Positions 1 through 8,235 of a stretch of DNA of 64,000 bases are shown in pieces. The position numbers and the translations under genes are program-made. The notes beneath the pieces are model-generated. The model was given only the letters and a program-made list of their open reading frames with translations. It searched no databases and was not told where the DNA came from. The stretch's first letter is position 1. Every line of letters begins with the position of its first letter. The stretch comes from Candidatus Anaerobutyricum avicola (GTDB lineage: Bacteria; Bacillota; Clostridia; Lachnospirales; Lachnospiraceae): the NCBI GenBank assembly GCA_019113845.1, contig DXGQ01000042.1, forward strand, positions 1 to 64,000, in the 5' to 3' direction.

Positions 1-335
1 GGAGTTCTTTGGTTCTTATCCCCTCGATAAAACAACTATCTATGTCTATAGCCCGCTGTTTTGCCAATATACACAGGATTTTTGTAAAGATGAAACAGAG
101 TTTCCAAATATCCAGATGCCATTCGGAGTGCATACAGTTTCCGACCGCGAGCTGTGAGGGAGGACTGTCTAAGACTTGTGGAAGGCAGGGAGAAAATGCA
201 GAGTGGTTTCTTCCTGCCGATCAGAAAACGTCAGTAGTCCGAGTGAGGGTCGAGTCGGGAGGAACTGTATGAGAACGGATGGCATCGTCTGTTATATGAG
301 AAACCTGTTATTGCCTCTACAAATCCCTATTAGGT
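1..335 (+). ncRNA. Structured dispersed repeat RNA, copy 1 (short form)
   Basis: This is the first of five related copies in the window; the others are at 31686-31956 (-), 32037-32342 (+), 44001-44253 (-) and 44365-44668 (+). A closing stem is visible: GATGCC at 115-120 pairs with GGCATC at 281-286, and CATACAGTTTCC at 131-142 pairs with GGAACTGTATG at 261-271. Conserved inner motifs are GACCGCGAGCTGTGA near 143 and GAGTGAGGGTCGAGTCGG near 241. A promoter-like module, TTGCCA (61-66), 17 bases, then GTAAAG (84-89), recurs in the other plus-strand copies. The apical hairpin region is about 75 bases shorter here than in the copy at 32037. The short reading frame across it is not conserved and is probably not translated. 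I do not recognise the RNA family. Confidence 0.65.
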
Positions 336-377
336 AAAAAGAAAAGTAGCTTTTTGGAACATTTGGAAGGAAAAAAT

Positions 378-1037
378 ATGGAACAATACATTTCAACATT
401 AGCAAAGACAAAATTGTTTTCCGGTATCGAAGAGGAAGAGATTGCTGCTATGCTGTCCTGTTTGTCGGCGGTGACGAAGACTTACGCGAAAGGGGAATAT
501 ATTTTCAAAAGAGAGAGCCGAATCACCAGTGTGGCGATGTTGCTGGAAGGCGTCGTGCACATTCAGCAGGAGGACTACTGGGGAAATTTGAGTATTTTAA
601 GTGAAGTGTCGCAAGGGGAGATCTTCGGTGAAGTCTATGCCTGTCTCGGTTCGGAAGAAATGCAGAACAATGCGGTGGCAGTAAAATCAAGCACCGTGCT
701 GTTCCTGGATATCAACAGGGTATTGACAATCTGCCCTTCCGCCTGTGATTTCCACAGCCGTCTGATACAGAATCTGCTTTCCATAATGGCGCAGAAAAAT
801 CTGATGCTGACCAGAAAGATCACACATATGTCCCGGCGGACAACCAGGGAGAAGTTACTATCTTACCTGTCGGAACAGTCCGCGAAAGCCGGAAGCGAAG
901 TTTTTGATATCCCCTTCAACCGCCAGCAGCTGGCAGACTATCTGTCCGTGGACAGAAGCGCCATGTCCGCAGAACTTGGCAGGATGCGCGACGAAGGAAT
1001 CTTAAAATTCAGCAGGAATCATTTTGAGCTTCTGTAA
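378..1037 (+). CDS. Crp/Fnr family transcriptional regulator
   Basis: A 219-residue one-component regulator with an N-terminal cyclic-nucleotide-binding-like beta-roll (about residues 10-125) and a C-terminal winged helix (about 150-219), where FNRQQLADYLSVDRSAMSAEL is the recognition helix-turn-helix. It ends KFSRNHFELL, typical of the family. The start at 378 is chosen over an in-frame ATG at 354 because GGAAGG at 365-370 is correctly spaced for 378. Cysteines are present, but not the N-terminal iron-sulfur cluster spacing of true FNR, so the signal is unknown. It stands alone between the repeat RNA and the DUF5655 gene. Family assignment is secure; the regulon is not. Confidence 0.88.
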   Translation: MEQYISTLAKTKLFSGIEEEEIAAMLSCLSAVTKTYAKGEYIFKRESRITSVAMLLEGVVHIQQEDYWGNLSILSEVSQGEIFGEVYACLGSEEMQNNAVAVKSSTVLFLDINRVLTICPSACDFHSRLIQNLLSIMAQKNLMLTRKITHMSRRTTREKLLSYLSEQSAKAGSEVFDIPFNRQQLADYLSVDRSAMSAELGRMRDEGILKFSRNHFELL

Positions 1038-1107
1038 GGAAGACCCAGATACATTGTCTCAACAGGAGAGGTATAGTAATATATAAATATATTGGGGAGG
1101 AAAGACA

Positions 1108-1485
1108 ATGAGCGAAGAAGTATTGTATTTTTTTGATAAGCATCCCGATGCTTTGCCGCTTTATGAGACATTTGAGGATAAGGTGAGAACTGTTGTCAGT
1201 GACGTCCGTATTAAAGTGCAGAAAACGCAGATATCTTTTTATAATAAGCATATGTTTGCCTGCGTTTCTTTTGCCAGGGTGCGAAAAAAGAAAGACTGCC
1301 CGGAAAACTTTATTGTTGTGACCATCAGTCTAAACCACAAATTGAAATCGCCGCGGATTGATATTGCCACGGAACCATACCCAAACCGATGGATGCACCA
1401 TCTGCTCATCTCCGACGAGTCAGAAATCGATGAAGAATTGATGGACTGGGTTGGAGAAGCAGCGGAATTTGCGGCGAGGAAATAA
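1108..1485 (+). CDS. DUF5655-like small protein
   Basis: A 125-residue soluble protein with a GGGGAGG ribosome binding site at about 1092. The pattern LPLYETFEDKVRTVV, then KTQISFYNKHMFACVSF, and a late PNRWMHHLLISDESEIDEEL resembles DUF5655, a small alpha/beta domain of unknown role found alone or fused to DNA-modifying enzymes. No catalytic motif is obvious. Its 3' end abuts the broken end of the MFS remnant on the opposite strand, so sequence downstream of it has probably been lost. Function is unknown. Confidence 0.6.
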   Translation: MSEEVLYFFDKHPDALPLYETFEDKVRTVVSDVRIKVQKTQISFYNKHMFACVSFARVRKKKDCPENFIVVTISLNHKLKSPRIDIATEPYPNRWMHHLLISDESEIDEELMDWVGEAAEFAARK

Positions 1486-1489
1486 AGCT

Positions 1490-2350
1490 CTTGAGGGAAG
1501 AAACAGGTACGGTATCTCTGCTTTCTTTTTTTACAGAAACAAGCAGTCCGCCAGTGATTCCGCCGATGCCCATGCAGGCATTTACAATTCCTAAAACAAC
1601 ATTGTTTCCCGAACTTCTTGATAAAATCATAGGGGATAATACATTTTCATATGTCAGCCGGGAAAAAAAGTTTATCGCTGCCATGGTAAGCATGATATAC
1701 AAAATTCCGGTTTTGTTTTTCAAAAAATGAAATCCAACCATTATTCCCGCAAATGGAGACGTGAGCTTCTCCTTTATGATTTGTTCCGGTATGTGGATAA
1801 AAAATAGAAGAACACAAAAGGATACAGAAAAACTCAACAAATCAAACAGCAAAATCAGCGGCAGACCACCTGCCGAGAAAAGTACAGTTGCCAGCATCGG
1901 ACTAAATACAACAATCAAGTTGTTGGAAAAAGAATTCATTCCGCTTATATTCGTCAGTTTATTCTTTGGCACCATTTTGGCTATTGCCAAAGAAGATGCC
2001 GGTTGTTGAAATGCCGTAGTTGCCCCCACAATGGCATTAAAGATATAAATGTGTCCTGCCGCAAGAGTTCCGGTCATTGAAAATGCCAGAATGAGTAGTG
2101 AAGCCAATGCAGCGATACTGTCCGCAACAAGCATAACAGCCTTTTTACGGTGACTGTCAATAAATGCACCGACCAATATACTTATCAAAATATATGGCAC
2201 ATAGTTACAAAATGACATGATCGAAACAGAAAGGGCCGAATTTGTTTGTCCGTATGTCCATAAGATGAGAGCAAAAGCAGTCATGGAACTTCCCAACTGC
2301 GAAATACTTTGACTTACCCATAAAACGATGTATCTTTTAAAATTTCCCAT
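1490..2350 (-). pseudogene. MFS drug/macrolide efflux permease, 3' truncated
   Basis: The first 275 or so codons encode a normal major facilitator superfamily N-terminal half: MGNFKRYIVLWVSQSISQLG begins the first helix, and FIDSHRKKAVMLVAD is the cytoplasmic loop-2 motif. The similarity to MefA/EmrB-type exporters continues to GIGGITGGLLVSVKKESRD. After that (below about 1522) the reading frame runs into the 3' end of the opposite-strand DUF5655 gene with no further membrane helices. Family members have about 400 residues and 12 helices; only about eight remain. I read this as a deletion remnant. Confidence 0.7.
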
Positions 2351-2417
2351 TGAATTTTCTCCAATCTGATTCTTTACTTTTCAGAATAGAATTGTACAAA
2401 ATCCAATGTCCGGCGAA

Positions 2418-2470
2418 AATTAACTCTGTACAAATGTCGCCTGATCACTAGATTTTGTACAGAGTTGATT
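2418..2470. repeat. 17-bp inverted repeat upstream of the MFS remnant
   Basis: The arms at 2418-2434 and 2454-2470 match in 16 of 17 positions when inverted (core AACTCTGTACAAA against TTTGTACAGAGTT), separated by 19 bases. A further TGTACAAA lies at 2393-2400. It sits in the 325-base gap between the start of the MFS remnant and the XRE regulator, so it may be an operator for one of them, or an end of a lost mobile element. Nothing else was seen in the gap. Confidence 0.5.
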
Positions 2471-2675
2471 GCTTAAATCGATTATTCTATGACATAAACA
2501 TAGCATTTTAACACCTCCTAGTGCTGTGTTTTCTATTATATGAATATTTTCCAGACTGTTCAATTATTTTTTTGCCAACTGCTATTATTTCGTGCAAAAT
2601 TTCCACCTTCTCTTTGCAGCATTTTTTTCCAAAAGAATTATAATATAAACAGAATATACACAGGGAGGAATCAGG

Positions 2676-3131
2676 ATGAAGTTGGGAGAAAATTTATTTC
2701 AGGCCAGGAAAAAGAAGGGGTTGTCGCAGGAAGCGGTGGCGGAGAAGCTGGGCGTCAGCCGCCAGACCATTTCCAAGTGGGAGACGGACGAGACGCTTCC
2801 GGATATCCGGCAGGCAAAGAAGCTGGCGGTGCTATACGGATTAACGCTGGATGAACTGATTGAGTTTGACGCCGATGTACAGGAGATACAGGAAGTCATC
2901 AACAAAACCACGCAGGAAACTGTGGACAAGATTAACTGGACGAAGATGTGGGCAGAAAAATATCCGGTTCTCGCCAGGTATCAGGATGAGGTGGATGTGG
3001 CATATTATGAGGAAAAACTGCAGAAGCTGCTGGCATATATGCAGGAAATGTATCATTATAATGAGTTGGACGCTTTTCTGGTGTTAAAGGATATTCTGGG
3101 GCAGTTGTGGAATAAGCGGGTCAACAGATAA
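2676..3131 (+). CDS. XRE-family helix-turn-helix regulator
   Basis: A 151-residue protein with an N-terminal lambda-repressor-like HTH (residues 1-60: LFQARKKKGLSQEAVAEKLG, then SRQTISKWETDETLPDIRQA). It continues into a helical C-terminal region rich in Glu, Tyr and Lys with no recognisable ligand domain. The ribosome binding site GGGAGG at 2663-2668 fixes the start. It is monocistronic, and an intrinsic terminator follows directly. The N-terminal assignment is secure; the target genes are unknown. Confidence 0.85.
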   Translation: MKLGENLFQARKKKGLSQEAVAEKLGVSRQTISKWETDETLPDIRQAKKLAVLYGLTLDELIEFDADVQEIQEVINKTTQETVDKINWTKMWAEKYPVLARYQDEVDVAYYEEKLQKLLAYMQEMYHYNELDAFLVLKDILGQLWNKRVNR

Positions 3132-3138
3132 TAGCCTT

Positions 3139-3182
3139 GGGACGTAAGCGAAAAGGTGGATCGCTTGCGTCCCTCTTTTTTG
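3139..3182 (+). terminator. Intrinsic terminator after the XRE gene
   Basis: The stem GGGACGTAAGCG (3139-3150) pairs with CGCTTGCGTCCC (3162-3173) and is followed by a T-rich run at 3174-3182. It lies between two convergent genes. Confidence 0.85.
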
Positions 3183-3193
3183 TTGATATGTAG

Positions 3194-3613
3194 TTAAAAC
3201 CGAAACAGATTCAACCCGATCTCTTCATCAAAATACCGATCTACTTTGCCATGGATAATCTCAATCACCATCTCGCAGGTGGCGCTGACCGTCGCTTCAT
3301 TCAGATGTCCGCCGAACACATGACCGTTTTCGTCGCCGGCGCTCATGTGCAGATGGCAATAGAATGCATCATTCATGGTGTTGATGGTTCCCGTGAGAGA
3401 GACGATCTCATAGCTGCCGTCAAAGGTGTTGGCGTAATACTTTTTCTCATCGGTCTTAAAGACGCCGACGGTAAAGTGATTGACAGCGCCGAGAGCATGC
3501 ACGGAGGCCAGAGTGATGTCCTCTCTCAGGGCAATTTCTTTTATCTGTGCCAGAATTTCTTCTCCTTTATCGATTCTCGCGATGATCGTGTTGTCAAATC
3601 TTTTGTATTCCAT
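3194..3613 (-). CDS. PPC/DUF296 domain DNA-binding-like protein
   Basis: A 139-residue single-domain protein of the PPC (plants and prokaryotes conserved, DUF296) fold. The signature HLHMSAGDENGHVFGGHL is present, with three histidines placed as in bacterial members that may bind a metal. DGSYEIVSLTGTIN matches the central strand. The start has AAGGAGG seven bases upstream. It follows the AlkA-like glycosylase by 14 bases on the same strand, so the two are probably co-transcribed. The role of bacterial stand-alone PPC proteins is unknown. Confidence 0.8.
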   Translation of the reverse strand: MEYKRFDNTIIARIDKGEEILAQIKEIALREDITLASVHALGAVNHFTVGVFKTDEKKYYANTFDGSYEIVSLTGTINTMNDAFYCHLHMSAGDENGHVFGGHLNEATVSATCEMVIEIIHGKVDRYFDEEIGLNLFRF

Positions 3614-3627
3614 CTGATTTTCCTCCT

Positions 3628-4329
3628 TCAGAGATTTTTATATTTTTGCTGTTTTTTCTTCGGCGCGTAATCCCTCATGCCGGGTATGGCGCCTCCGGCG
3701 ACTTCCCACAGATACAGGCTGGCGACGCTGCAATAGGGACTGAAACGCCGGCGGTATTTTTCAAAGAGTTTTGGTGTGATGGCACGATGATGGTAGGTCA
3801 TGCGAAGCCCCCGCTGGATCGCCAGATCGTTGAAGCTGAATACGTCAGGGCGCTGCAGGCAGAACAGAAGGAGCATTTCCGCTGTCCACACGCCGACTCC
3901 TCTCAGGGAGGACAGAGCTTTGATGGCGTCCTCATCGGACATGTGGGCGATCTGTTCCAGATCAAACTCGCCGCGCTGTACTTTTCCGGCGAAGTCGCGG
4001 ATGTATTCCACCTTGCGAAAGGAGATGCCGAAGGCCTGCAGTTCTTCGGCGTCCAGCGCCAGAATGTGTTCAGCGTCTATTTTCTCGAAACCGTTCCGGA
4101 AGCGCTGCCAGATGGTGGCAAGAGCCTTGGTGGAAATCTGTTGTCCGATAATTTGATGTACGACAGACGAAAAGAGATCGGTGTCCACTTCGCGCTCGAC
4201 ATGGCCGATCTGTTCGATGACAGCGCCGAGAATCTTGTCTTTCTGTTTCAGATAATTGAGTTCCGTATCGCCATATTCAAAATACAAAGTCGTTTCCTCC
4301 TGTGCCTGAAATCTGTCTGTTTTCATCAT
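3628..4329 (-). CDS. DNA-3-methyladenine glycosylase II (AlkA-type HhH-GPD)
   Basis: A 233-residue base-excision repair glycosylase that would remove alkylated purines from DNA. The helix-hairpin-helix is at LRGVGVWTAEMLLLFC, and the catalytic aspartate is in FSFNDLAIQRG, as in AlkA/MAG enzymes. VVHQIIGQQIS is the usual conserved helix. No Ada-type N-terminal methyltransferase domain is fused. Two ATG codons are adjacent at the start (4329 and 4326). The start overlaps the end of the PHP remnant, whose deletion junction therefore lies immediately upstream of this gene and may have removed its original promoter. Confidence 0.88.
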   Translation of the reverse strand: MMKTDRFQAQEETTLYFEYGDTELNYLKQKDKILGAVIEQIGHVEREVDTDLFSSVVHQIIGQQISTKALATIWQRFRNGFEKIDAEHILALDAEELQAFGISFRKVEYIRDFAGKVQRGEFDLEQIAHMSDEDAIKALSSLRGVGVWTAEMLLLFCLQRPDVFSFNDLAIQRGLRMTYHHRAITPKLFEKYRRRFSPYCSVASLYLWEVAGGAIPGMRDYAPKKKQQKYKNL

Positions 4330-4721
4330 AACATAATCGGCGTGGGAAGGCTATTAAGAATAAGATGGCTCTCTGCCGCTAGATGAGGAATTCCGCGAAC
4401 ATTTCCCCGGTCCAGGTTTCCGGCCAGTAGCTGTCTTCTGCCATTTTTTTCAATCTCTGCGAAGACCGGCGCGTTCCAGTTCATGCCGTAACCCAGCATA
4501 TGAAAGTTGGTGTTTTCATAGGTGCAGTCAATCTCGATGCCGGGAATATAGGCGACGCCTGCCGCTTTGGCTGCGGATGCGGCTTCTTCCACAGCGCGGA
4601 CGGTATTGTGATCGGCGATGGACATGAGGGATGCGCCGGACAACTGACATTTATTTACCAGTTCTTCCGGGGAGATTTCCCCATCGTTGCTGTAATAACT
4701 GTGCATATGTAGATCAATCAT
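4326..4721 (-). pseudogene. PHP-domain phosphoesterase, 3' truncated
   Basis: From ATG 4721 the protein starts MIDLHMHSYYSNDGEISPEE and continues through SIADHNTVRAVEEA and PGIEIDCTYENTNFHMLGYG. These are the first three metal-binding motifs (HxH, DHN, E) of PHP phosphoesterases such as YciV/TrpH-like RNase AM. Family members have about 270-290 residues. Here recognisable sequence ends after about 95 codons (NWNAPVFAEIEKN), and the remaining codons to 4326 look unrelated. The C-terminal metal ligands are missing, so it is very probably inactive. Confidence 0.7.
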
Positions 4722-4903
4722 GATAACCTCCTGTGGATAATCTGAAAAATGAAGAGAAAAATGTGGCGTAATGTGGCGTTGTCCCCGTTTTTCTCTGAGA
4801 ATATAATTAAGATTTACGATAAGAATATCGCCATATAAGGGTTGAAACAAGGCGATTCTGGACATATACTATAACAAAAACGACCAGAACGTTTGCTGTC
4901 CCG

Positions 4904-5146
4904 GTGAAAATGAAAAGAATCAGAACTGCCGCGGCACACGACCGGGCAGAAAGATGGAAGGCTGATTTAGCAGATATAAAGGACAGTATAGTTTTTATTG
5001 ACGAAGGAAACGCATTTATTTTTACAGATGAATTCGCAGCAGCGATCCAGAATACGGATAATTATTATGTAATTGCCACAAGAGAAGGGATTCCATCTCT
5101 TCCATATAGTATAGAAGAAATTTACGACATCCGTAATTCAGGATAG
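4904..5146 (+). pseudogene. Fragment of an uncharacterised NTPase-like gene
   Basis: The segment IVFIDEGNAFIFTDEFAAAI followed by NTDNYYVIATREGIPSLPYS resembles the Walker B-like part of hypothetical P-loop proteins I associate with clostridial accessory regions. Only about 80 codons exist, with no Walker A motif and no convincing ribosome binding site, and the frame ends at a stop directly after EEIYDIRNSG. The 5147-5289 flank holds no gene. I read it as a leftover piece of a larger gene; the family recollection is unverified. Confidence 0.4.
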
Positions 5147-5289
5147 AATAGTAATAAGAGACAATAACAAAGGGGATTGCCCAAAAGTATATTCTAAGGG
5201 AGAATATCATATGTTAGCAGCATACGATATTTTCAATCTTGTGTGCTTTTAAGGCAATCCCTGTTTTTATTTTGTATCTGATGCCTTCC

Positions 5290-6489
5290 CTATTTCGTAC
5301 GCCGCATACGACGGCTTACTGTCACCACCATATGAATCACATACGGGATGAGGATCACCGGGATCGCCAGGTAGGCGATGGAGCTGTACGCTTTCTGAAT
5401 GAGCGTCAGCAGACCGAACTGAGCGATGCCGAAATCCACGACGCAGCAGATGAGGGCGGCAAGGATTTCTTTGCCGGAGATATTCCAGCGGTTCGTTTTT
5501 TTGGCGGCTGTCTGGCGGGACGTGGTCGTCCCGGTGTTTGTGCCTTCCGGAGCGGAAGCTGCTCTTGTGTCCGCGCTGTCCTTGCAGATCCGTTTTACCA
5601 TGGCGGCGACCATGTTGACGGCGGTGGATACGGCGCCAAGGATGATGAGGATGGAGATGAGAGGCGTCATGAAGGAAGCACCCACACCGTTTTGTACCAT
5701 GAAGAGGGTCGGCACGTCCTGGGTGGCGGCCTCCGGGTTGGTGTAGACGGTCATCAGTCCGAGAACGACCATGATCATCATCAGGGCGTTGACCACGAAG
5801 CCGACACCCATGCTCTTTATGGCGTCGCCCGGCTTCTCAAAGGATTTGGCGTGCTGGACGAAGACCGCGATGTTGGAAAGCTGGAACGTTCCGTAGATAA
5901 ATGCCGAATAAAGGGCGTCGGAAAGCGGCAGTTTCTGTGCGGTCATAGTCTGTGCCGCTCCGGTGATCTGCGGCAGGCCGGCGATGATGTTTGGAATGTA
6001 TACGATCAGCAGGCCGGCGATGATGCAGATGGACAGTATGGAGGCGACACGCCGTACCAGGTCTGTGCCGAAGATGGCGACGATGAAGATAAAGACGCCG
6101 ATCAAAAAGGTACAGAGAAGGTACGGAAGCCCGGTCAGTGTGCTTAAGGTCGCGCCGCCGGTGGCAAAGGCAACGGCGGGAGCCACGCACATGACGCAGA
6201 TGTAGAGCACTTCAAACAAGTTGGAGAAGATTGGCGCGAATTTCCCGTAAAATGCATTGTTGTAAGAGCGGTAGTCGTAAACTTCATGTTTTCTGGCAAA
6301 GTGCAGGCTGTAAGCAAAAAATATGGCGTTGTACAGCATGGCAAAGGCAGGCATGAGGATGCACCAGATACCATACCGGACGTAATAGCTGTAGATCTGT
6401 GCTCCGGAGGCAAAGCCTCCTCCGAAGTGGGTGGTAAACCACACAAATGATACGCCAAGGATAATGGCGGTTGATTTTTTGTTTTTCAT
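5290..6489 (-). CDS. YkvI-type membrane transporter
   Basis: A 399-residue integral membrane protein with about ten hydrophobic helices and an early THFGGGFASGAQ motif that breaks helix 1. This is characteristic of the YkvI family (COG3949), distant members of the LeuT/APC transporter superfamily with unknown substrates. A Ser/Thr/Ala-rich cytoplasmic loop at about 305-335 precedes the last helices. The start has AAAGGG upstream. It lies 179 bases downstream of the YbdH-like dehydrogenase on the same strand, separated by a hairpin repeat (6530-6616), so it may share the T-box-controlled transcript. The substrate cannot be told from sequence. Confidence 0.75.
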   Translation of the reverse strand: MKNKKSTAIILGVSFVWFTTHFGGGFASGAQIYSYYVRYGIWCILMPAFAMLYNAIFFAYSLHFARKHEVYDYRSYNNAFYGKFAPIFSNLFEVLYICVMCVAPAVAFATGGATLSTLTGLPYLLCTFLIGVFIFIVAIFGTDLVRRVASILSICIIAGLLIVYIPNIIAGLPQITGAAQTMTAQKLPLSDALYSAFIYGTFQLSNIAVFVQHAKSFEKPGDAIKSMGVGFVVNALMMIMVVLGLMTVYTNPEAATQDVPTLFMVQNGVGASFMTPLISILIILGAVSTAVNMVAAMVKRICKDSADTRAASAPEGTNTGTTTSRQTAAKKTNRWNISGKEILAALICCVVDFGIAQFGLLTLIQKAYSSIAYLAIPVILIPYVIHMVVTVSRRMRRTK

Positions 6490-6529
6490 TGTTGTTTCCC
6501 TTTTCTCTTTTTATTTTTTAATGATGTTA

Positions 6530-6616
6530 GTGTGCTGACCCGCTCACATTTCGCATAATGACCGGCCTGCTTTCCACCTGCGGTGCTGTCATCAATCAGT
6601 GTAGCGGTCAGTACAC
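6530..6616 (-). repeat. Dispersed hairpin repeat, copy 1
   Basis: The ends are inverted: GTGTGCTGACCCGCT at 6530 matches the complement of AGCGGTCAGTACAC ending at 6616. The segment CGCTCACATTTCGCATAAT at 6541 is the complement of a core that recurs at 16603-16632 and 42794-42823. It lies between two same-strand genes. No coding capacity was seen. Confidence 0.7.
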
Positions 6617-6668
6617 CCGGTTTTATTTCATCAATATATCGGGGCGTGGAAACAGAAGCCGCGCAGTG

Positions 6669-7763
6669 TCAGCGGCTGTTGCGCGCCCGGAGCCTGTCCA
6701 TGGCGTCGTGAAGCATTTCTTCTGTCACCCGGTACGGGTAATGCGCCACATCGGACATGTCCGGAATCCAACTTACACATTCTTCCCACTGTTCTTCCGT
6801 AATCTCGATTTCTTCCAGGGAAACCGGCAACCCTACGGCGCGGTTCAACTCGTACACTTTTTCAAACTCGTCGTACTGCCCGTCTGCGAGAAGCGCCAGA
6901 AGGACGCCGAAGCCCACCACTTCTCCGTGAAGATGCCGTTCTTCAATGACCGGGTAGGAGGTCATGGCGTAGAAGATGGCGTGGGCCAGCCCGCTGTTAT
7001 AATCCGGCGTGAAGTCTTTGGTCAGGAAAATGGAAGCGATTCCCGTGGTCACTACGATGGCGAGGATGACCTGTTCCACATCGTAGGTACAAAGTCCCTT
7101 TTTGTGGTCGTCGAACGCTTTCGGGCCGTAGTACATCAGCGGGTCCCGGCACATGCGGCTAACCGCCACGCCGAGAGCGGTAAAATGTTCCAGACGTTCG
7201 TCCCGGGAGGAAATGGTCGCCTCATAATATTTGGCGTATGTGTCGCCGATACCCGCCCACATATACTGGCTCGGAGCTTCGGCGATGATTTCCGTGTCGA
7301 TGAACGAGTGCATGACAGGGCGCACGAAGAAATGCGGCTTTAAAAATGTGCCATCGTCATTGTACATGATGGAGACTGACGTACAGGCAGAACAGTTGGA
7401 GGCGATAGTCGGGAAAGCGAACACCGGCTTGTCGTCGGTAATGCAGAGACATTTGACGGTATCGAGGGCTTTGCCGCCGCCCACGCCGAAGACCATGTCC
7501 GCTTCCTGGTAGACCGGGAGCTGGCGTAATTTCTCTACGGTCGCGTAGGTACAGTCTTTGCCGAACAGTTCCTTTCCGATGATTGTAAGATTCGTTTTCT
7601 CCACATAAGAGGCGATCTTATCATAGGCGGCAGCCAGCGCTTTCTCGCCGCCGATGACGAGAACCTTTGTTCCGTAGGACTCGCAGACCGGTCCGATTTT
7701 GTCATAGATTTTGTCGCCGATGGAATAATTCGGCAGATGAACTTCATAATTTTCCAGTTTCAT
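6669..7763 (-). CDS. YbdH/GldA-like iron-type alcohol (hydroxycarboxylate) dehydrogenase
   Basis: A 364-residue member of the glycerol dehydrogenase branch of Fe/Zn alcohol dehydrogenases. The NAD(P)-binding VFGVGGGKALDTVK is present, and the metal ligands are in AGIGDTYAKYYEA (Asp), SGLAHAIFY (His) and RHLHGEVVGFG (His). FPTIASNCSACTSVSIMYND and the C-terminal LPVSLEEIEIT resemble E. coli YbdH (HcxB, acting on 2-hydroxy/2-oxo acids) more than GldA, but this rests on memory. The start at 7763 has GGAAAGGAGA upstream. A T-box leader precedes it by about 140 bases, which is unexpected for a glycerol enzyme and fits an amino-acid-derived keto-acid substrate better. The exact substrate is unknown. 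Confidence 0.75.
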   Translation of the reverse strand: MKLENYEVHLPNYSIGDKIYDKIGPVCESYGTKVLVIGGEKALAAAYDKIASYVEKTNLTIIGKELFGKDCTYATVEKLRQLPVYQEADMVFGVGGGKALDTVKCLCITDDKPVFAFPTIASNCSACTSVSIMYNDDGTFLKPHFFVRPVMHSFIDTEIIAEAPSQYMWAGIGDTYAKYYEATISSRDERLEHFTALGVAVSRMCRDPLMYYGPKAFDDHKKGLCTYDVEQVILAIVVTTGIASIFLTKDFTPDYNSGLAHAIFYAMTSYPVIEERHLHGEVVGFGVLLALLADGQYDEFEKVYELNRAVGLPVSLEEIEITEEQWEECVSWIPDMSDVAHYPYRVTEEMLHDAMDRLRARNSR

Positions 7764-7779
7764 ATATTTTTCTCCTTTC

Positions 7780-7890
7780 CTGTTGCGGGACTCTGGCGTC
7801 GAGCGCGGTCGCTTTTGCGATAAATTTCTGCTTTGCGCGAGTGCGCATCCCGCCGGCGGGCTTTTTTGTTTCAAAGAATTTCCAACAGAA
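7780..7890. repeat. GC-rich palindromic segment between T-box and dehydrogenase
   Basis: This stretch contains CCCGCCGGCGGG (7849-7860) followed by a T run on the plus strand and is much richer in CpG than its flanks. I recall similar predicted peptides from this kind of sequence in other clostridia, which would make it a dispersed repeat, but no second copy is in the window. Confidence 0.25.
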
Positions 7891-7899
7891 TATTTTTTG

Positions 7900-8229
7900 A
7901 AATAAAAAAGCCCCTGTCCCTCGCAAAATATTGCAGGGACAAGAGCGATACATTTCTATAATACTCCTGCGGTGCCACCCGGCTTGACGCGTCGTCAGCG
8001 CGTCCACTCATGCATACTGACATATGCTTGTTTTGATAACGGAGTGAAATCTCCGGCCTGCCTACTCATGTACATTTTCAGCTCGCCCTCAGAAGCCCAT
8101 TCTCCTCAGCCTCGACATACCGCAATCCCACCGCCTGCGGCTCTCTGTGACGCATCCGCCAAGGGTACTTACTCTTCCTCACAGGTTTTCGTATATTCCC
8201 GCGCAAAAGCCGGGAAACATTTTTAATCC
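7900..8229 (-). promoter_or_regulatory. T-box leader, probably tryptophan-specific
   Basis: Read on the minus strand, this has the order of a T-box riboswitch. AGAGTAAGTA near 8170 is the AGTA element of stem I, and AGAGAGCC follows. A specifier region AGAATGGGC lies at 8094-8102. The invariant GGGTGGCACCGC T-box is at about 7968-7980. A competing terminator then forms TTGTCCCTGCAA with its GC-rich complement and ends in TTTTTT (7905-7945). GAA-TGG-G at 8102-8096 gives a Trp codon in the usual register; ATG (Met) one base over cannot be excluded. Uncharged tRNA would stabilise the antiterminator and allow expression of the dehydrogenase at 6669-7763. Confidence 0.85.
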
Positions 8230-8235
8230 GTTACT

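Noticed and set aside
9-272. Reading frame of 87 codons at the left edge
   Set aside because: It lies within the structured repeat RNA, and the equivalent frames in the other copies differ in frame, length and sequence.
2540-2854. 104-codon frame overlapping the XRE gene
   Set aside because: It lacks a ribosome binding site and overlaps the HTH coding sequence in another frame.
5239-6147. 302-codon plus-strand frame opposite the YkvI-type gene
   Set aside because: It gives a His/Asp/Gly-rich product with no family features, while the minus frame encodes clear membrane helices.
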